Shown: positions 35,668-47,280, numbered from the stretch's first letter. The stretch is DNA of 64,000 bases from Myotis daubentonii (GCF_963259705.1 NC_081840.1:151464282-151528281), one strand, 5' to 3'. A program made the numbers and translations. Notes: generated from the sequence alone by a model not told the origin.

Positions 35668-36245
35668 CTACAGGCCCAGTGCACAAAATTTGTACATGGT
35701 GTGGGGGAGGTCTGGATGGGGGTTCCCCAGCCCGGCCTGCACCCTCTCCAATCTGGGACCCCTTGGGGGATATCCAACTGTCTCTCTCAATCTGGGACCG
35801 CTGCCTGCCTGCCTGCCTGATTGCCCCTAACTGCTCCCCTGCTGGCCTGATTTCCCCTAACTGCCTCTGCTTCCCCCGCACCCAGGACCCAGGATTCCCT
35901 CCTCCAGCCAGTCGCAGGTACCCAGGACCCAGGCTTCCCCCTCCCTCTGGCTGGCTGCAGGCACCCAGGCCCCGGGCCAACTTTGCCCAGGCTAGCCACA
36001 GCCACAGGGGACCGTGGGCAGGCGACTTCTCCTGGGCCACAGCCATAGGCATTCAGGACCGCAGGGCAGGCAGTTTGTCCCTCTCCCAGGCCACAGCCTA
36101 GCTGGTCCCCATTACTCTCTCACGAGCTCATTTGGGCCTGGCTGGTCTCCATTCCTCTCTCCCTAGCGTTGAGTGTCTGAGCCATAACGGCATGATGGCG
36201 TGAGGGCATGATGACCATTTGCATATTAGCTTTTTATTATTAAGA
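35668..36245 (-). mobile_element. Non-autonomous Helitron
   Basis: The 3' end ctacaggcccagtgcac (CTAG changed to CTAC) with hairpin gtgcacaaaatttgtaca; the 5' end is gcatattagctttttatta. The interior has two near-copies of a cccaggacccagg-containing unit and a (CTGC)n-like run. Confidence 0.85.
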
Positions 36246-37431
36246 TACACAGCGTGAAATTTACCATTTTAACTTGGTTTAAGTGCACAGCTTTAGTGGT
36301 TTTAAATACATTTATATTGTCAGCCATCACCACCATTCATCTCCAGAATTTTTTCAATCTTGTAAAAGTGAAACACATTACCTATTAAACAATAACTCCC
36401 CCACCCTTGGCAACCACAACCACCATTCTACTTTCTGTCTTTATAATTGTGACTAAGCACTGCATAGAAGTGGAATTGTACCGTATTAGTCTTCTTGTGA
36501 CTAGCTTATTTCACTTAGCATAATGCCCTCAAGGTTTATCCACATTGTGGCATATTCCAGAATTTTTATTGCTTTGCATATATACCACATTTTGCTTATC
36601 AATTTATCTGTCAGTAGACACTTGGGTTACTCCCTGTTTTTAGCTATTGTGAATAATGCTGCTATGAACATGGTGTACAAGTATCTCTTTTGAGACCCTG
36701 CTTTTAATCCTTTTGGGTCAATACCCAGAAGTGGAATTGCAGGATCATATGGCAATTCTATTTTTAATTTGTTGAGGGGCCACCATACTGTTTTCCACAC
36801 TGTGCCATTTTACCTTTTCACCACCATTGCACAAAATTTCCAATTTCTCATTATCCTTATCAACATTGTTTTCAACATTTTGATAGCAACCATCCTTTTG
36901 GGTGGGAGGAGGTATCTCACTTTAGTTTTTATTTGCATTACCTCAATAATTAGTGATGTTGAGTATATTTTCATGTGCTTATTTGCCTTTTATGTATCTT
37001 CTTTGGAGAAATGTCTACACAAGTCCTTTGCACAATCGGGTTGTTCATTGTTGGGTTTTGGGAGTTCTCTATATGTCCTGGACAATAATCCCTTATCAAA
37101 TAAATGATTTGCAACTGTTTTCTCCCATTTAAAGGTTGCCTTATGACTATGTGGATAGTGTCTCCTATACAAAATTTTCAGTTTTCAAAGTCCAATTTGT
37201 CTTTTTGCCTGTGCCTTTGGTGTCATATCCAAGAAATTATTGCCAAGTCCAATGTTGTGAAGCTTTAGTCTCTTCTAAGAGTTTTATTGTTTTAGGTCTG
37301 CCATTTAGTTCTTTGATCAATTTTGCGTTATTTTTGTATATTGTGTTAGGTAAGGGTCTAACTCTATTCCACTGCTCTTAGATAATTCAGTTTTTCCAGC
37401 ATACTTTTTAAAAATAAATTCAAAGTTTGCA

Positions 37432-37638
37432 TTATTTTTTTAAAATCTTTTTTTATTGATTTCAGAGAGGAAGGGAGAGAGAAAGATAGAAACATCAGTG
37501 ATGAGAGAGAATCATTGATCAGCTGCCTCCTACTGGGGATGGAGCCCGAAACCCATGCATGTGCTCTGACTGGGAATTGAACTGTGACCTCTTGATTCAT
37601 AGGTCAACACACAACCATTGATGCACACCGGCCAGGCA
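37432..37638 (-). repeat. Ves SINE
   Basis: Antisense with A/T tail, gagagagaatcattgatcag and ccattgatgcacaccggcca. Confidence 0.85.
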
Positions 37639-38481
37639 CCCAGCACCATTTGTTGAAAAGACTGTTCCCCATTGAGTGGTCTTGGCACCCTTGTCAAAAA
37701 TCATTTGAATGTATGTATATGTGAGGGTTTATTTCTGCTATCTCTGTTCCATTCCATTCATCTACATTTTGTCTTGATGCCAGTACCACTTAGTTTTGAT
37801 TACTGTGGCTTTGTAGTAAGTTTTGAAATTGGAAATTGGGATCCTCCAAGTTTTCTTTATCTTTTTTCAAGATTGTTTTACTATTTTGGGATACCTTTAG
37901 ATTTACATATGAATGTTAGGGTGGGTGGGTTTTTCTGTGTCTGATAAAAAATATCATTGGGATTTTAATGGGGATTGCATTTATGTAGATCGCTTTGGGT
38001 AATAATTGACATTTTAACAATATTAAGCTTTCTAATCCATTAACGTGATGTTTCTATTTACTTATATCTTTAATTTCTTTTAGCGATGTTCTATAGTTTT
38101 GATTGTATACATTTTCATCTTATTAATTCCTAAGTATTTTATACTTTTTGATGCTATTGCAAATGAAATTATTTTAATAGTTTTCCTTTTAGATTGTTGA
38201 TTGTTCATCTATAAAAATAGAACTGATTTTTGTGTATTGACTTTGTATTGTACTACATTGCTGGATCCATTTATTAGTTAATTTTTTGTGAAATCTTTAG
38301 AATTTTCTACATATGATATCATTTGCAAAGACAATTTTACTACTTCTTCTCCAATTTGGATGCCTAGTTACTCTGGCTAGAACTTCTAATATTGTGTTTA
38401 ATAGGGGTGGTGAAAGTTGCCTTTTTTCTGAGTTTATTTAAGTATGTTGTTCACTGTGTGTTTTTCATACATGGCTTAGAG

Positions 38482-38792
38482 CAGCGGTTCTCAACCTGTG
38501 GGTCGAGACCCCTTTGGGGGTCAAACAACCCTTTCACAGGGGTCACCTAAGACCATCGAAAAACACATACATAATTACATATTGTTTTTGTTATTAATCA
38601 CTATGCTTCAATTATGTTCAATTTGTAACAATGAAAATACATCCTGCATATCAGATATTTGCATTACGATTCATAACAGTTGCAAAATTACAGTGATTAA
38701 GTAGCAACGAAAATAATTTTATGGTTGGGGGTCACCACAACATGAGGAACTGTATTAAAGGGTCGTGGCATTAGGAAGGTTGAGAACCACTG
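38482..38792. mobile_element. SPIN/URR1-like hAT MITE
   Basis: An exact 8-bp duplication GCTTAGAG (38474-38481, 38793-38800). Ends cagcggttctcaacctgtgg and ggttgagaaccactg are inverted. The text matches what I recall of SPIN-type and rodent URR1 elements. 311 bp, non-coding. Confidence 0.88.
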
Positions 38793-38835
38793 GCTTAGAG
38801 TGTGGTAAGGTAGTTTCCTTCTATATCCAATTTGA

Positions 38836-39041
38836 TGATTTTTTAAAAAAATATATTTTATTGATTCTTCACAGAGAGCTAGAAACATCAATGACAGAGA
38901 AACATCGATCAGCTGCCTCTTGCACACCCCCCACTGGGAATGTGCCCGCAACCAAGGTACATGTCCATGACCAGAATCGAACCTGGGACCCTTGAGTCCG
39001 CAGGCTGACGCTCTATCCACTGAGCCAAACCGGTTAGGGCA
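38836..39041 (-). repeat. Ves SINE
   Basis: Antisense, tail aaaatatattttattgatt, head complement ccactgagccaaaccgg; little diverged. Confidence 0.88.
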
Positions 39042-39173
39042 TGTTGATTTTTTTTTTTTTAATCATGAAAGAGTGTTGAATCTTCTTGAAGGCTTTTTTT
39101 GCATCTGTTGAGATTGAACATGATTTTTATGTTTAGGTACACGTTAATAAAATGTGGTGTATCACATTTATTG

Positions 39174-39208
39174 GAAGGCAGCTATGCTCACCACTATACC
39201 ACCAACAC
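39174..39208 (-). pseudogene. Retrocopied 5' half of tRNA-Gly(TCC)
   Basis: The minus strand reads GTGTTGGTGGTATAGTGG and continues GAGCATAGCTGCCTTC, the 5' half of tRNA-Gly(UCC) up to the anticodon loop, with one change (C2 to T). It is flanked by an 11-bp duplication cacatttattg at 39163-39173 and 39208-39218, sharing a base at each edge. There is no poly(A) tail. The surrounding L1 gives the expected empty site. Confidence 0.88.
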
Positions 39209-39579
39209 ACATTTATTGATTCGTATATATTGAATCATCCTTTTATCTGTGAAGCACTCAGTGGCAAACCATTATGGTTTTAAAAAAATTTTTCTGGAAG
39301 TAATATAACCATACTGCAGGGTGCTTGAAAAATAGAAAATAAGAAAATAATCACCTATAATTAATTCGTCTACCCAAACTCACGTAAGGGACCCATTTTA
39401 ATTTTTTTCTAGTCTTGTTTCATGCTTGTTTTTTCGCCTCACATTATTTAGGCTTTTTTTGTTATATGATCACCTTAAATTCCATTGGTAATGGCTGCAT
39501 GATCGTCTGTTGAAACTGTTCATTAATATACTGTGGGAGAAAGGAGGGATGAAATGCAAGATATTTATTGTAAGATTTA

Positions 39580-40020
39580 CATTACATTATCTTTTTACCT
39601 TCAAAACAACCACATGTGTTAACACTATGAATTTTACTTTCTAAAAATGCACATTGGGATGCAGAGAGGTTAAGTAAGTTGTCCAGGGTCTTGCAGCTGG
39701 TAAGTTGTAGAGCTGGTGTTTGAACCTAGATCTGTGTGACTTCAAAGGCCTTGCTTTTTCCACTGTACTTTTATATTGTCCATATGTCATCTATTGAATT
39801 CTTATAATACCTCTGTATTTTTATTATACAAATATCCAGTAATACAAATAATGAAGTAAACTCTTACAAGAATAAGTGATAATTAGTGCAGGAACCATTT
39901 ACTTAGAACATACTAAGTGCTGGGCACTGGGCTGAGTACTTTGCATTTATCACCTTGTTTAGCTTTTACTAGTATTATAACCCTATAGGTACCTATTATC
40001 ATCTGCTTTTTTTAAATCAC
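39580..40020 (-). repeat. Two MIR fragments
   Basis: Antisense MIR at 39580-39790 (cagagaggttaagtaagttg, tttgaacctagatctgtgtg) and at 39893-40020 (ctaagtgctgggcactggg). Confidence 0.75.
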
Positions 40021-41121
40021 TATTCTGCCGTTGTTATATTTTTAGATAACTTGTGTGATTTAATAATCGTCTTGCTAATTATAGCCTTTCCCCATGTTTG
40101 AATTATTTCCTTACAGTGGATACTCAGGTTATCTTCAGTTTTCCCTCTATCACAAATAACCATGCATTGCTCCAATTCTTTACTACCACAGTAATAGTTT
40201 TCTTTTTGACCTATATGAGGAATTCATTAATGTGTTTATCCAGGGAACAGATTCCTCATAGAGTATAGATTATCTACACTTAATTTGACTTGGCTTTCAA
40301 GAGAGTATGTCTCACTCTACATGTTCATTAGCAGTGAACAAGGATTTGGTTTCCCCTGTCCTTCTGTTTGATCAGTTTGTTATGATTGCCCCCTAGCCTT
40401 AGGAAATCACTAATTTGCTTTCTGTCACAATGATTAATTTTACTTGTTCCTGAATTTTATATAAATGGAATCGTATATTATGTTCTTTTTCATGATTAGC
40501 TTCTCTTAGTCATGTTTTAAGATTCATTTGCTGCATATATTGTAGTTTATTCTTTTTCGTTGCTACGTAGTATTGCATCATATGGATATACCACAGTTTT
40601 TAAAATTAATTTATCTGCCAAGGGACATTTGGGATGTTTCCACTTGGGGACTGTTAGGGTAAAAGCTACACTGTGTTTTCATGTACAGATGTAGGTGATG
40701 TATATTCAGATAAATACCTAAAAATAGAATACCTGTAACTGGGGTAAGAGTGAAGGGGCACTACTAGTAGTTACACTGGTACAACATGTACAACAGACAG
40801 TTCAGGAAAAAGGGCAAAAGGTGGGCGGGTTTTCATTGTGTGTATGTGTACCTTGTATTCATATATGTTTATCAAATGAATATACACAGTATATTTTATT
40901 AGACCTTCATTTGTTCCAAATATATTTTAAGGACAATTAGAAAAAAATGGAAGTAAATAGAGTAAGGTAATATACACTGAGTGGCCAGATTATTATGACC
41001 ACCTGATGTTTGTAGGCAAATTAGCTATAATTTCGCGCTGAAGTTGCTAGAGGGCCAGACCATTATAGATAGGGAAGCGGGTTGTTTACCACGACAGTAG
41101 AAGTGATTTTTTTCTGAAGAT

Positions 41122-41158
41122 ATGGGTAAACAACACGATTTCACAGCCTTTGAACGTG

Positions 41159-41238
<80 letters not shown>

Positions 41239-42007
41239 AGTAGCCAGATTATTATGACCACCTGATGTTTGTAGGCAAATTAGCCGTACACTGCATCATA
41301 TGGGATATGGAAGCCAAAGGTCTGTTCGAACACCTTTGCTGTCTGCAGTTACCAAGATAAAATGTCCCCAATTCGCACAGGAGCGCAAGGATTGGACAGT
41401 CAAGCATTGGAAAAAAGTCATGTGGTTTGATGAATCACGTTTCCAATTGCATCATGCAGGTGGCAGAGTGAGAATTTGGCGGAAACAGCATGAAAACATG
41501 CACCCCACATGTATGAGTACAACCCTTCAAGCTTATGGGGGCAGTGTTATGGTTTGGGGCATGTTTTTCTGGCATGATTTGGGCCCTTTAATTCGTGTGG
41601 GACAACGTCTGAATAGCACAACATACCTAAGTATCGTTGCTGATCAGGTTCATCCTATCATGTTGATGGTGTATCCCAATGGAGATGGCTTCTTCCAACA
41701 AGACAATGCGCCATGCCACAGTGCTCGTATTGTGCAGGAGTGGTTTCAAGAACATGAGGGAGACTTTACCTTGCTTAGGTGGCCCCCACAATCACCAGAT
41801 CTCAATCCAATTGAGCATTTGTGGGATGCAGTTAAAAGAGCCATCAGGCTGTTGGTTCGACAACCATGAAATCTCACAGAACTGGACAGTGCTATTCATC
41901 AGGCATGGTGTCAGATTCCTCGCATCACCTTTCAACATCTCCTGGAGTCAGTGCTAAGAAGAATCACTGCAGTATTGAAGGCAAAAGATGGCCTAGCGAA
42001 GTACTGA
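41122..42007 (+). pseudogene. Tc1-like DD36E transposase pseudogene
   Basis: A cut-and-paste transposase. The start MGKQHDFTAFERD is readable at 41122-41160; a CA microsatellite and a copy of the element's own left end then replace the DNA-binding region. The catalytic part is open from 41300: first Asp in VMWFDESRF (residue 44 of this piece), second Asp in FFQQDNAPCHSA (135), Glu in SPDLNPIEHLWD (172). The second Asp and Glu are separated by 36 residues, so the signature is DD36E rather than DD34E. A TGA at 41867-41869 interrupts the C-terminus, which continues in the same frame as NLTELDSAIHQAW to a natural end AKY-TGA at 42007. It is inactive. Confidence 0.9.
41161..41236. repeat. (CA)n microsatellite inside a Tc1 element
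   Basis: About 38 uninterrupted CA units between the transposase start and the inner left-end copy. Confidence 0.95.
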
Positions 42008-44094
42008 TGGGTGGTCATAATAATCTGGCCACTCAGATTATTCAAAGGCTGTTAAACCGCGTTGTTTACCCATATCTTCAGAAAAAAAATCACTTCTACT
42101 GTCATGGTAAACAACCCGTTTCCCTACTTATAATGGTCTGGCCCTCTAGCAACTTCAGCACTAAATTATAGCTAATTTGCCTACAAACGTCAGGTGGTCA
42201 TGATAATCTGGCCACTCAGTGTGTATTGGAAGGGATTGAGAAGTAGGGGGAAAAGAGAAAAGAAGAATAGGAAAAAAAATCAAGTCAGGAATAAAGTTCT
42301 GGCAGACCCCACAACTTGCTAAGGATGCTACAGATCTGGCTTTCCGTTTCCTAGTAGGCAATACAAAGGGAAGCTTTACTTTTATAATAATGTCTATAAA
42401 GGAATTAATTGCTGAGTTGAAACAGCTATTTGTAATAGTTCTGAAACCAGAAAGAAATTTATTCCTAGGATTTTAATAAAGTTAACCACTTTATATTTGT
42501 TTTAAGCTCATGTCAGATGGCAGTGTCTGTCTACTTCTGTGCTGAGTAGTTAGGTTGAGGATTCAGGCAGTTTTAGTGAGAACATTACAGTTATATATAA
42601 GAAAATTATGCCAAATTGCTACTCTGCCATTGCTTGTGCTCTTTTTTTCCAATTACAAAGGAAATTGAAACATGAAACTTGCAGTGTACTCTGAAATTAT
42701 GGGGCAGTATTAACCTTATCCACATCATTCAGAACACACCTAAGTTTGTTATATTTCCATCACAGTGAAGGCCTCTGGACTTCATGATAGTGTGAAGCTA
42801 CTTGTATTGACAAGAGTACAGTACAAGTGTTCATTATGTTTTCTAGTTAGTAGAAAACATATCAGTACATTTTGTGGTGGTTTCTTCTCCCCCAGGATAT
42901 GATCATACTTAACAGTGTCTCGTTGGTATGCTCACCTCCCAGAATGTTCGTCAAACAATGGTAATACATAATTCTGAGAATAAATCATTATTAGAAGGGT
43001 TAATGGTAGATAATTACTTTTAGGAAATTGTGGCTCATGAGATTTCTTACATTTGTAAAAATGTTGAATCTGTAATGGTTGTCACCATTAGCTATTTTTT
43101 TTTGTCTTGGAACATGCTGAGTTATCTCAGGGGAGATTAAACAAATTAGGATTTTGCAGTCTGTTGCTTGGATACACTTCAGTGCTCAGCAGCAGTTGCG
43201 AAGTGGTGCCCTGGGGGAAATGTGGGTAGGGGAATTACAGGAAAGGAAATGGATGGAATGGGAGAAAATTAAAAAGTTACTGAAAAAGTTTAGAGGCATT
43301 GAATATAACATTTCAATATTAGTCATGTCCTAGTACATACTATATTATTTGTGATAAGTGAAATTAAAATAAATTCGATGGTTACTATAAATGTATCTCA
43401 AATACAAATTGCTATTTTTGCCTCTTTAATTGATGGATAAGCAGCCTGTAAAAAAATGAGAACTCTGGAGAGACCTTAACCTGATTTATTAGCATAAAAG
43501 TATTTTCACTTGAAGTAAACCTGCCTGAGTACTTGATGATCTTAGAAGAGAAATAATCAATTGGGATCTTTTGCTAGGTTCAGGGTTTATCACATAAATT
43601 ACTTATTTCTTCAGAATTTATTTGTGATTCACCGAGATATATTTAGCTGCAGGGCTCAGTAAGAGAACATTAATTACTCTTTATTAACATCTAGAACACG
43701 CTAGCTCAATTCTACTTTTTAAGAAAAGTAGTGAGAATCAATATATTTCCAAAAGAATAGGAGAGTAGGGGAAAAATAGGAATTCCTCAAGTTTAGGCAT
43801 TACTTTATGAGCTTGTGTTTGTTTGTTGATACTTGACAGGATTAGTGATTTCTGTCACAATAAATATTAAACCAAACATCTTAGATTGCTCATATAAGGT
43901 TTGGATTTATAGCATAGATCACGCACATGAACCTCAGATCAGCTGTGTTGATAGGTATGTTTTTAATCTTTATCATACTTGATGTCTTTTCCCTGATTAT
44001 TCCCTGTTTTAATTTTCTTACTCTTAACAATTTATAATCTTAATTTTGTGTTTAAATCTATTTTTTACTTTGTTTCTTCCATTGTTAGGATTTA

Positions 44095-44519
44095 CTGGAA
44101 GCCCGGTGCACAAAATTTGTGCACTGGAGGTGGGGTCGGGGGGGGTGGGTCCCTCAGCCCAGTCTGTGCCTTCTCGCAGTCCGGGATTCCCCCGGGGATC
44201 AGGGCTAAGCTAGCAGTTGGACATCCCTCTTGCCATACAGGATCCCTCGCTCCTTACAACCTGCCTGCTTGCTCCTTACCTCTTGGCTTGCTGCTCCTTA
44301 GTGCTGTCTTGGAGGTGGGAGAGGCTCCCACCACCACCGCTGCACTCGCCAGCTGTGAGCCCAGCTTCTGGTTGAGTGGTGCTCCCCCTGTGGGAGCCAC
44401 TGACCACCAGAGGGCACCTTCTGCATTGAGCGTCTGCCCACTGATGGTCAGTGCACATCATAGTGACGGGTTGTTCTGCTGTTTGGTCAATTTGCATATT
44501 GGGGTTTTATTATATAGGA
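44095..44519 (-). mobile_element. Non-autonomous Helitron
   Basis: The 3' end ctggaagcccggtgcac (CTAG changed to CTGG), hairpin gtgcacaaaatttgtgcac; the 5' end tattatataggA. It abuts the next Helitron without an intervening base. Confidence 0.88.
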
Positions 44520-45348
44520 CTAGAGGCCTGGTGCACAAAAATTTGTGAACTCGGGAGGGTCCCTCAGCCCGGCCTGTGCCCTCTCGCAGTCTGGGACCCC
44601 TCAGGGGATGACCACCTGATGACTTAGGCCCGCTCCCTGGGGGATTGGCCCTAAGCTGGAAGCCCAACATCCCTCTGGCGGCCCGGGAGCCCTCAGGGGA
44701 TGTTCACTTGCCAGCGGGGAGCAGGCCTAAGCTGCTGTCGGACATCCTTAGTGCTGCTGAGGAGGTTGGAGAGGCTCCCGCCACCACTGCTGTACTGGCA
44801 GCCGTCAGCGTCTTGTGGCTGAGCAGAGCTCCCCCTGTGGGAGCGCACTGACCACCAGGGGGTAGATCCTGCATTGAGTATCTGCCCCCTGGTGGTCAGT
44901 GTGTGTCATAGTGACCAGTCATTCCCAGTCATTCTGCTGTTAGGGTCAATTTGCATATTTTTAAAAAATATATTTTATTGATTTTTTTAAAATAATTAAA
45001 TCTTTATTGTTGAGATTATTACAGTTGTTTCTCTTTTTTCCCCCCATAGCTCCCCTCCACCCGGTTCCCACCCCGCCCTCTGCCCTCACCCCCCCTCCCC
45101 CCCCCCCACACACACTGTCCTCATCCATAGGTGCACGATTTTTGTCCATTCTCTTCCCACATCTCCCCCACCCCTCACCCCCCTAAGAATAGTTAGTCCA
45201 CTTCCTTTCTATGCCCCTGATTCTATTATAATCACCAGTTTATTCTGTTCATCAGATTATTTATTCACTTGATTTTTAGATTCACTTGATAGATGTGTAT
45301 TTGTTTTTCATAATTTGTATCTTTACCTTTTTCTTCTTCTTCCTCTTC

Positions 45349-46257
45349 TTAAAGGATACCTTTCAGCATTTCATATAATACTGGTTTGGTAGTGATGAAC
45401 TCCTTTAGCTTTTCCTTATCTGTAAAGCTCTTTATCTGACCTTCAATTTTGAATGATAGCTTTGCTGGATAAAGTAGCCTTGGTTTTAGGTTCTTGGCAT
45501 TCATCACTTTGAATATTTCTTGCCACTCCCTTCTGGCCTGCATAGTTTCTGTTGAGAAATCAGCTGACAGTCGTATGGGTACTCCCTTGTAGGTAACTGA
45601 CTGGTTTTCTCTTGCTGCTTTTAAGATTTTCTCTTTGTCTTTTGCTCTTGGCATTTTAATTATGATGTATCTTGGTGTGGTCCTCTTTGAATTCCTTTTG
45701 TTTGGGGTTCTCTGCGCTTCCTGGACTTGGAAGTCTGTTTCTTTCACCAGGTAGGAGAAGTTTTCTGTCATTATTTTTTCAAGTAGGTTTTCAATATCTT
45801 GCTCTCTCTCTTCTTCTGGCACCCCCATAATTCGGATGTTAGTACGCTTGAAGTTGTCCCAGAGGCTCCTTACACTATCTTCATATTTTTGGATTCTTTT
45901 TTCGTTTTGCTTTTCCGGTTGGGTGTTTTTTGCTTCTTCGTATTTCAAATCTTTGGCTTGTTTCTTGTGATCCTTTAGTCTGCTGTTGGAACTCTGCATA
46001 ATATCCTTTATTTCAGTCAGTGTATGCTTAATTTCTAGTTGGTCCTTTATCACAACATTGAGGGTCTCACTAGATTTCTTGAGGCTCTCACTACATTTAT
46101 TGGCCGTCTCACCCGTCTTTTTGAGGGTCTTACTAAATTTGTCGGCGGTTTCTAGAAAGTTCTTGAAAAACCTTAAAAGTGTGGTTTTGAACTCTTTATC
46201 CAATAGTTTGCTTTCCACCATTTCTGTCATTTGTGTCCTGTTTCTTTGTCTCCGCAT
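45349..46257 (-). CDS. HAL1 ORF1p, intact 302 codons
   Basis: An L1 ORF1p-type RNA-binding protein that in L1s trimerises through a coiled coil and coats the retrotransposon RNA. Residues 1-20 MRRQRNRTQM...; coiled coil about 20-135, with a 14-residue repeat (ETADKFSKTLKKTG, ETANKCSESLKKSS); RRM-like domain about 139-235 (NIRIMGVPE at 140, [17 protein letters not shown] at 196); C-terminal domain about 235-295 (SADFSTETMQARREWQEIF). Length is close to L1 ORF1p (about 340 in human), shorter at the N-terminus. The frame is uninterrupted from the first Met to the stop at 45349. It lies antisense in a ZMYND11 intron; expression is unproven and would depend on the HAL1 5'UTR promoter. Confidence 0.85.
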   Translation of the reverse strand: MRRQRNRTQMTEMVESKLLDKEFKTTLLRFFKNFLETADKFSKTLKKTGETANKCSESLKKSSETLNVVIKDQLEIKHTLTEIKDIMQSSNSRLKDHKKQAKDLKYEEAKNTQPEKQNEKRIQKYEDSVRSLWDNFKRTNIRIMGVPEEEREQDIENLLEKIMTENFSYLVKETDFQVQEAQRTPNKRNSKRTTPRYIIIKMPRAKDKEKILKAARENQSVTYKGVPIRLSADFSTETMQARREWQEIFKVMNAKNLKPRLLYPAKLSFKIEGQIKSFTDKEKLKEFITTKPVLYEMLKGIL

Positions 46258-47280
46258 TTCGGCTGCTTCCCTGTGTTGATAGAGTGGCTTTGTGTGCTAG
46301 GTGTCCTATAGGGCCCAGTGGCTCAGCCTCCCCAATTACCTGAGGTGGACATTCTTGGTGCACCCCCTTGTGGGCTTTGTGCACAGTCTTGTTGTAGTTA
46401 AGCCTTGATTGTTGTAGGTATCACTGGGAGGAATTGACCTCCAGGCCAATTGGCTGTGAGAATCAGCTGTGTCTGCAGTGGGAGAACTTCTGTGCTGGAG
46501 ACACCCCTCCGGGGCAAGACTTGCTTCAGTGGGGCTTCGGTGCTCACTGAGTCTGCCCCCTGAATGTGTCCTTTATGGATCCGAGGAGCTGCAATCTGGA
46601 TGGTCCCACTCTGACCACCGGGCACACTGGCTCCTGCATCTCTAAGGAGGTGCTAATCTAGCCTCTGCCTGAGGCTATCCAGCAGGAGCCAGGTGTGAAG
46701 CAATGCAAGTTGCCTGGGGCCTTGGGTGAGCTGCAATTTGTTAGGTAATTTTCAGATTGCAAAGGGCCAGGCCTTTCATATGCAAAAGCCTCCACATGTG
46801 ACTTGTGGGTTGGGCAGGGCGGGGTCCCAGGGGATCAACAGGGTGGAGCAAGCAGCTATGGCTGCCCTCAGAGGCCCCGCTTCTCAGTGTCCCGGCAATT
46901 GCTGCAAGCATCTCTGAGAGAAAGCCGCTCTCAAGTTCCCACTGATGCCAGACAGTCCAGTTTCTCCCGAATGAGTCTGGGTCCTCAGAGACTGGCCCGG
47001 AACTGGAGCTCAGAGCTTGATACTCCCTCCCGATTGAAAAAGACAACCGTGTCCTCAGCCGCCAGCCCTCTCCGCATGCACCTCCGTACCTCTGTACTTC
47101 CGCACTGCACCTCCTCTGAGTCTCGGTATGCTTTTCTCTTTCCTTCTAGTTGTAGAATTTCCACTCAGCCAGCCTTCCTGTGGTTTTGGATGATGTCCAT
47201 TCCGTCTTTTAGTTGTATTCTTGAAGTGGTTGTGCGAGGCAGCAATCTCCGGTGTTTACCTATGCCTCCATCTTGGTTTT
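46258..47280 (-). promoter_or_regulatory. HAL1 copy 2 5'UTR
   Basis: About 1 kb upstream of ORF1, matching the 5'UTR of copy 1 with small deletions (for example near 46690). It includes a YY1-like AAGATGGAGGCATAGG at its start (47259-47274). Promoter activity is inferred by analogy with L1. Confidence 0.55.

Larger units (their letters stand above)
36246..39300 (-). repeat. Old L1M (3'UTR and ORF2), split by Ves, SPIN-like hAT and a tRNA half
   Basis: Collinear antisense L1 from 3'UTR (tggcaaccacaaccaccatt) through ORF2 (cagaagtggaattgcaggatc, gggattgcatttatgtagatc). Interrupted by the Ves at 37432, the hAT at 38482, the Ves at 38836 and the tRNA-half at 39174. It has no intact frame. Confidence 0.75.
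40975..42221 (+). mobile_element. Tc1/mariner element (DD36E) with duplicated ends
   Basis: Outer ends cactgagtggccagattatt at 40975 and its complement at 42221. Long inverted repeats reach about 41130 on the left and about 42060 on the right. A second, inner copy of the left end lies at 41233-41285 and an inner right end at 42010-42036. TA precedes the left end; the right side is tgta. A (CA)n tract sits at 41161-41236. The transposase is decayed. It is 1247 bp. Confidence 0.88.

Noticed and set aside
35657..36101. 131- and 140-codon opposing open frames
   Set aside because: GC-rich Helitron interior; no domain or recognisable protein.
41025..41261. Open frame with long Cys-Val repeat
   Set aside because: Translation of the CA microsatellite in the Tc1 element.
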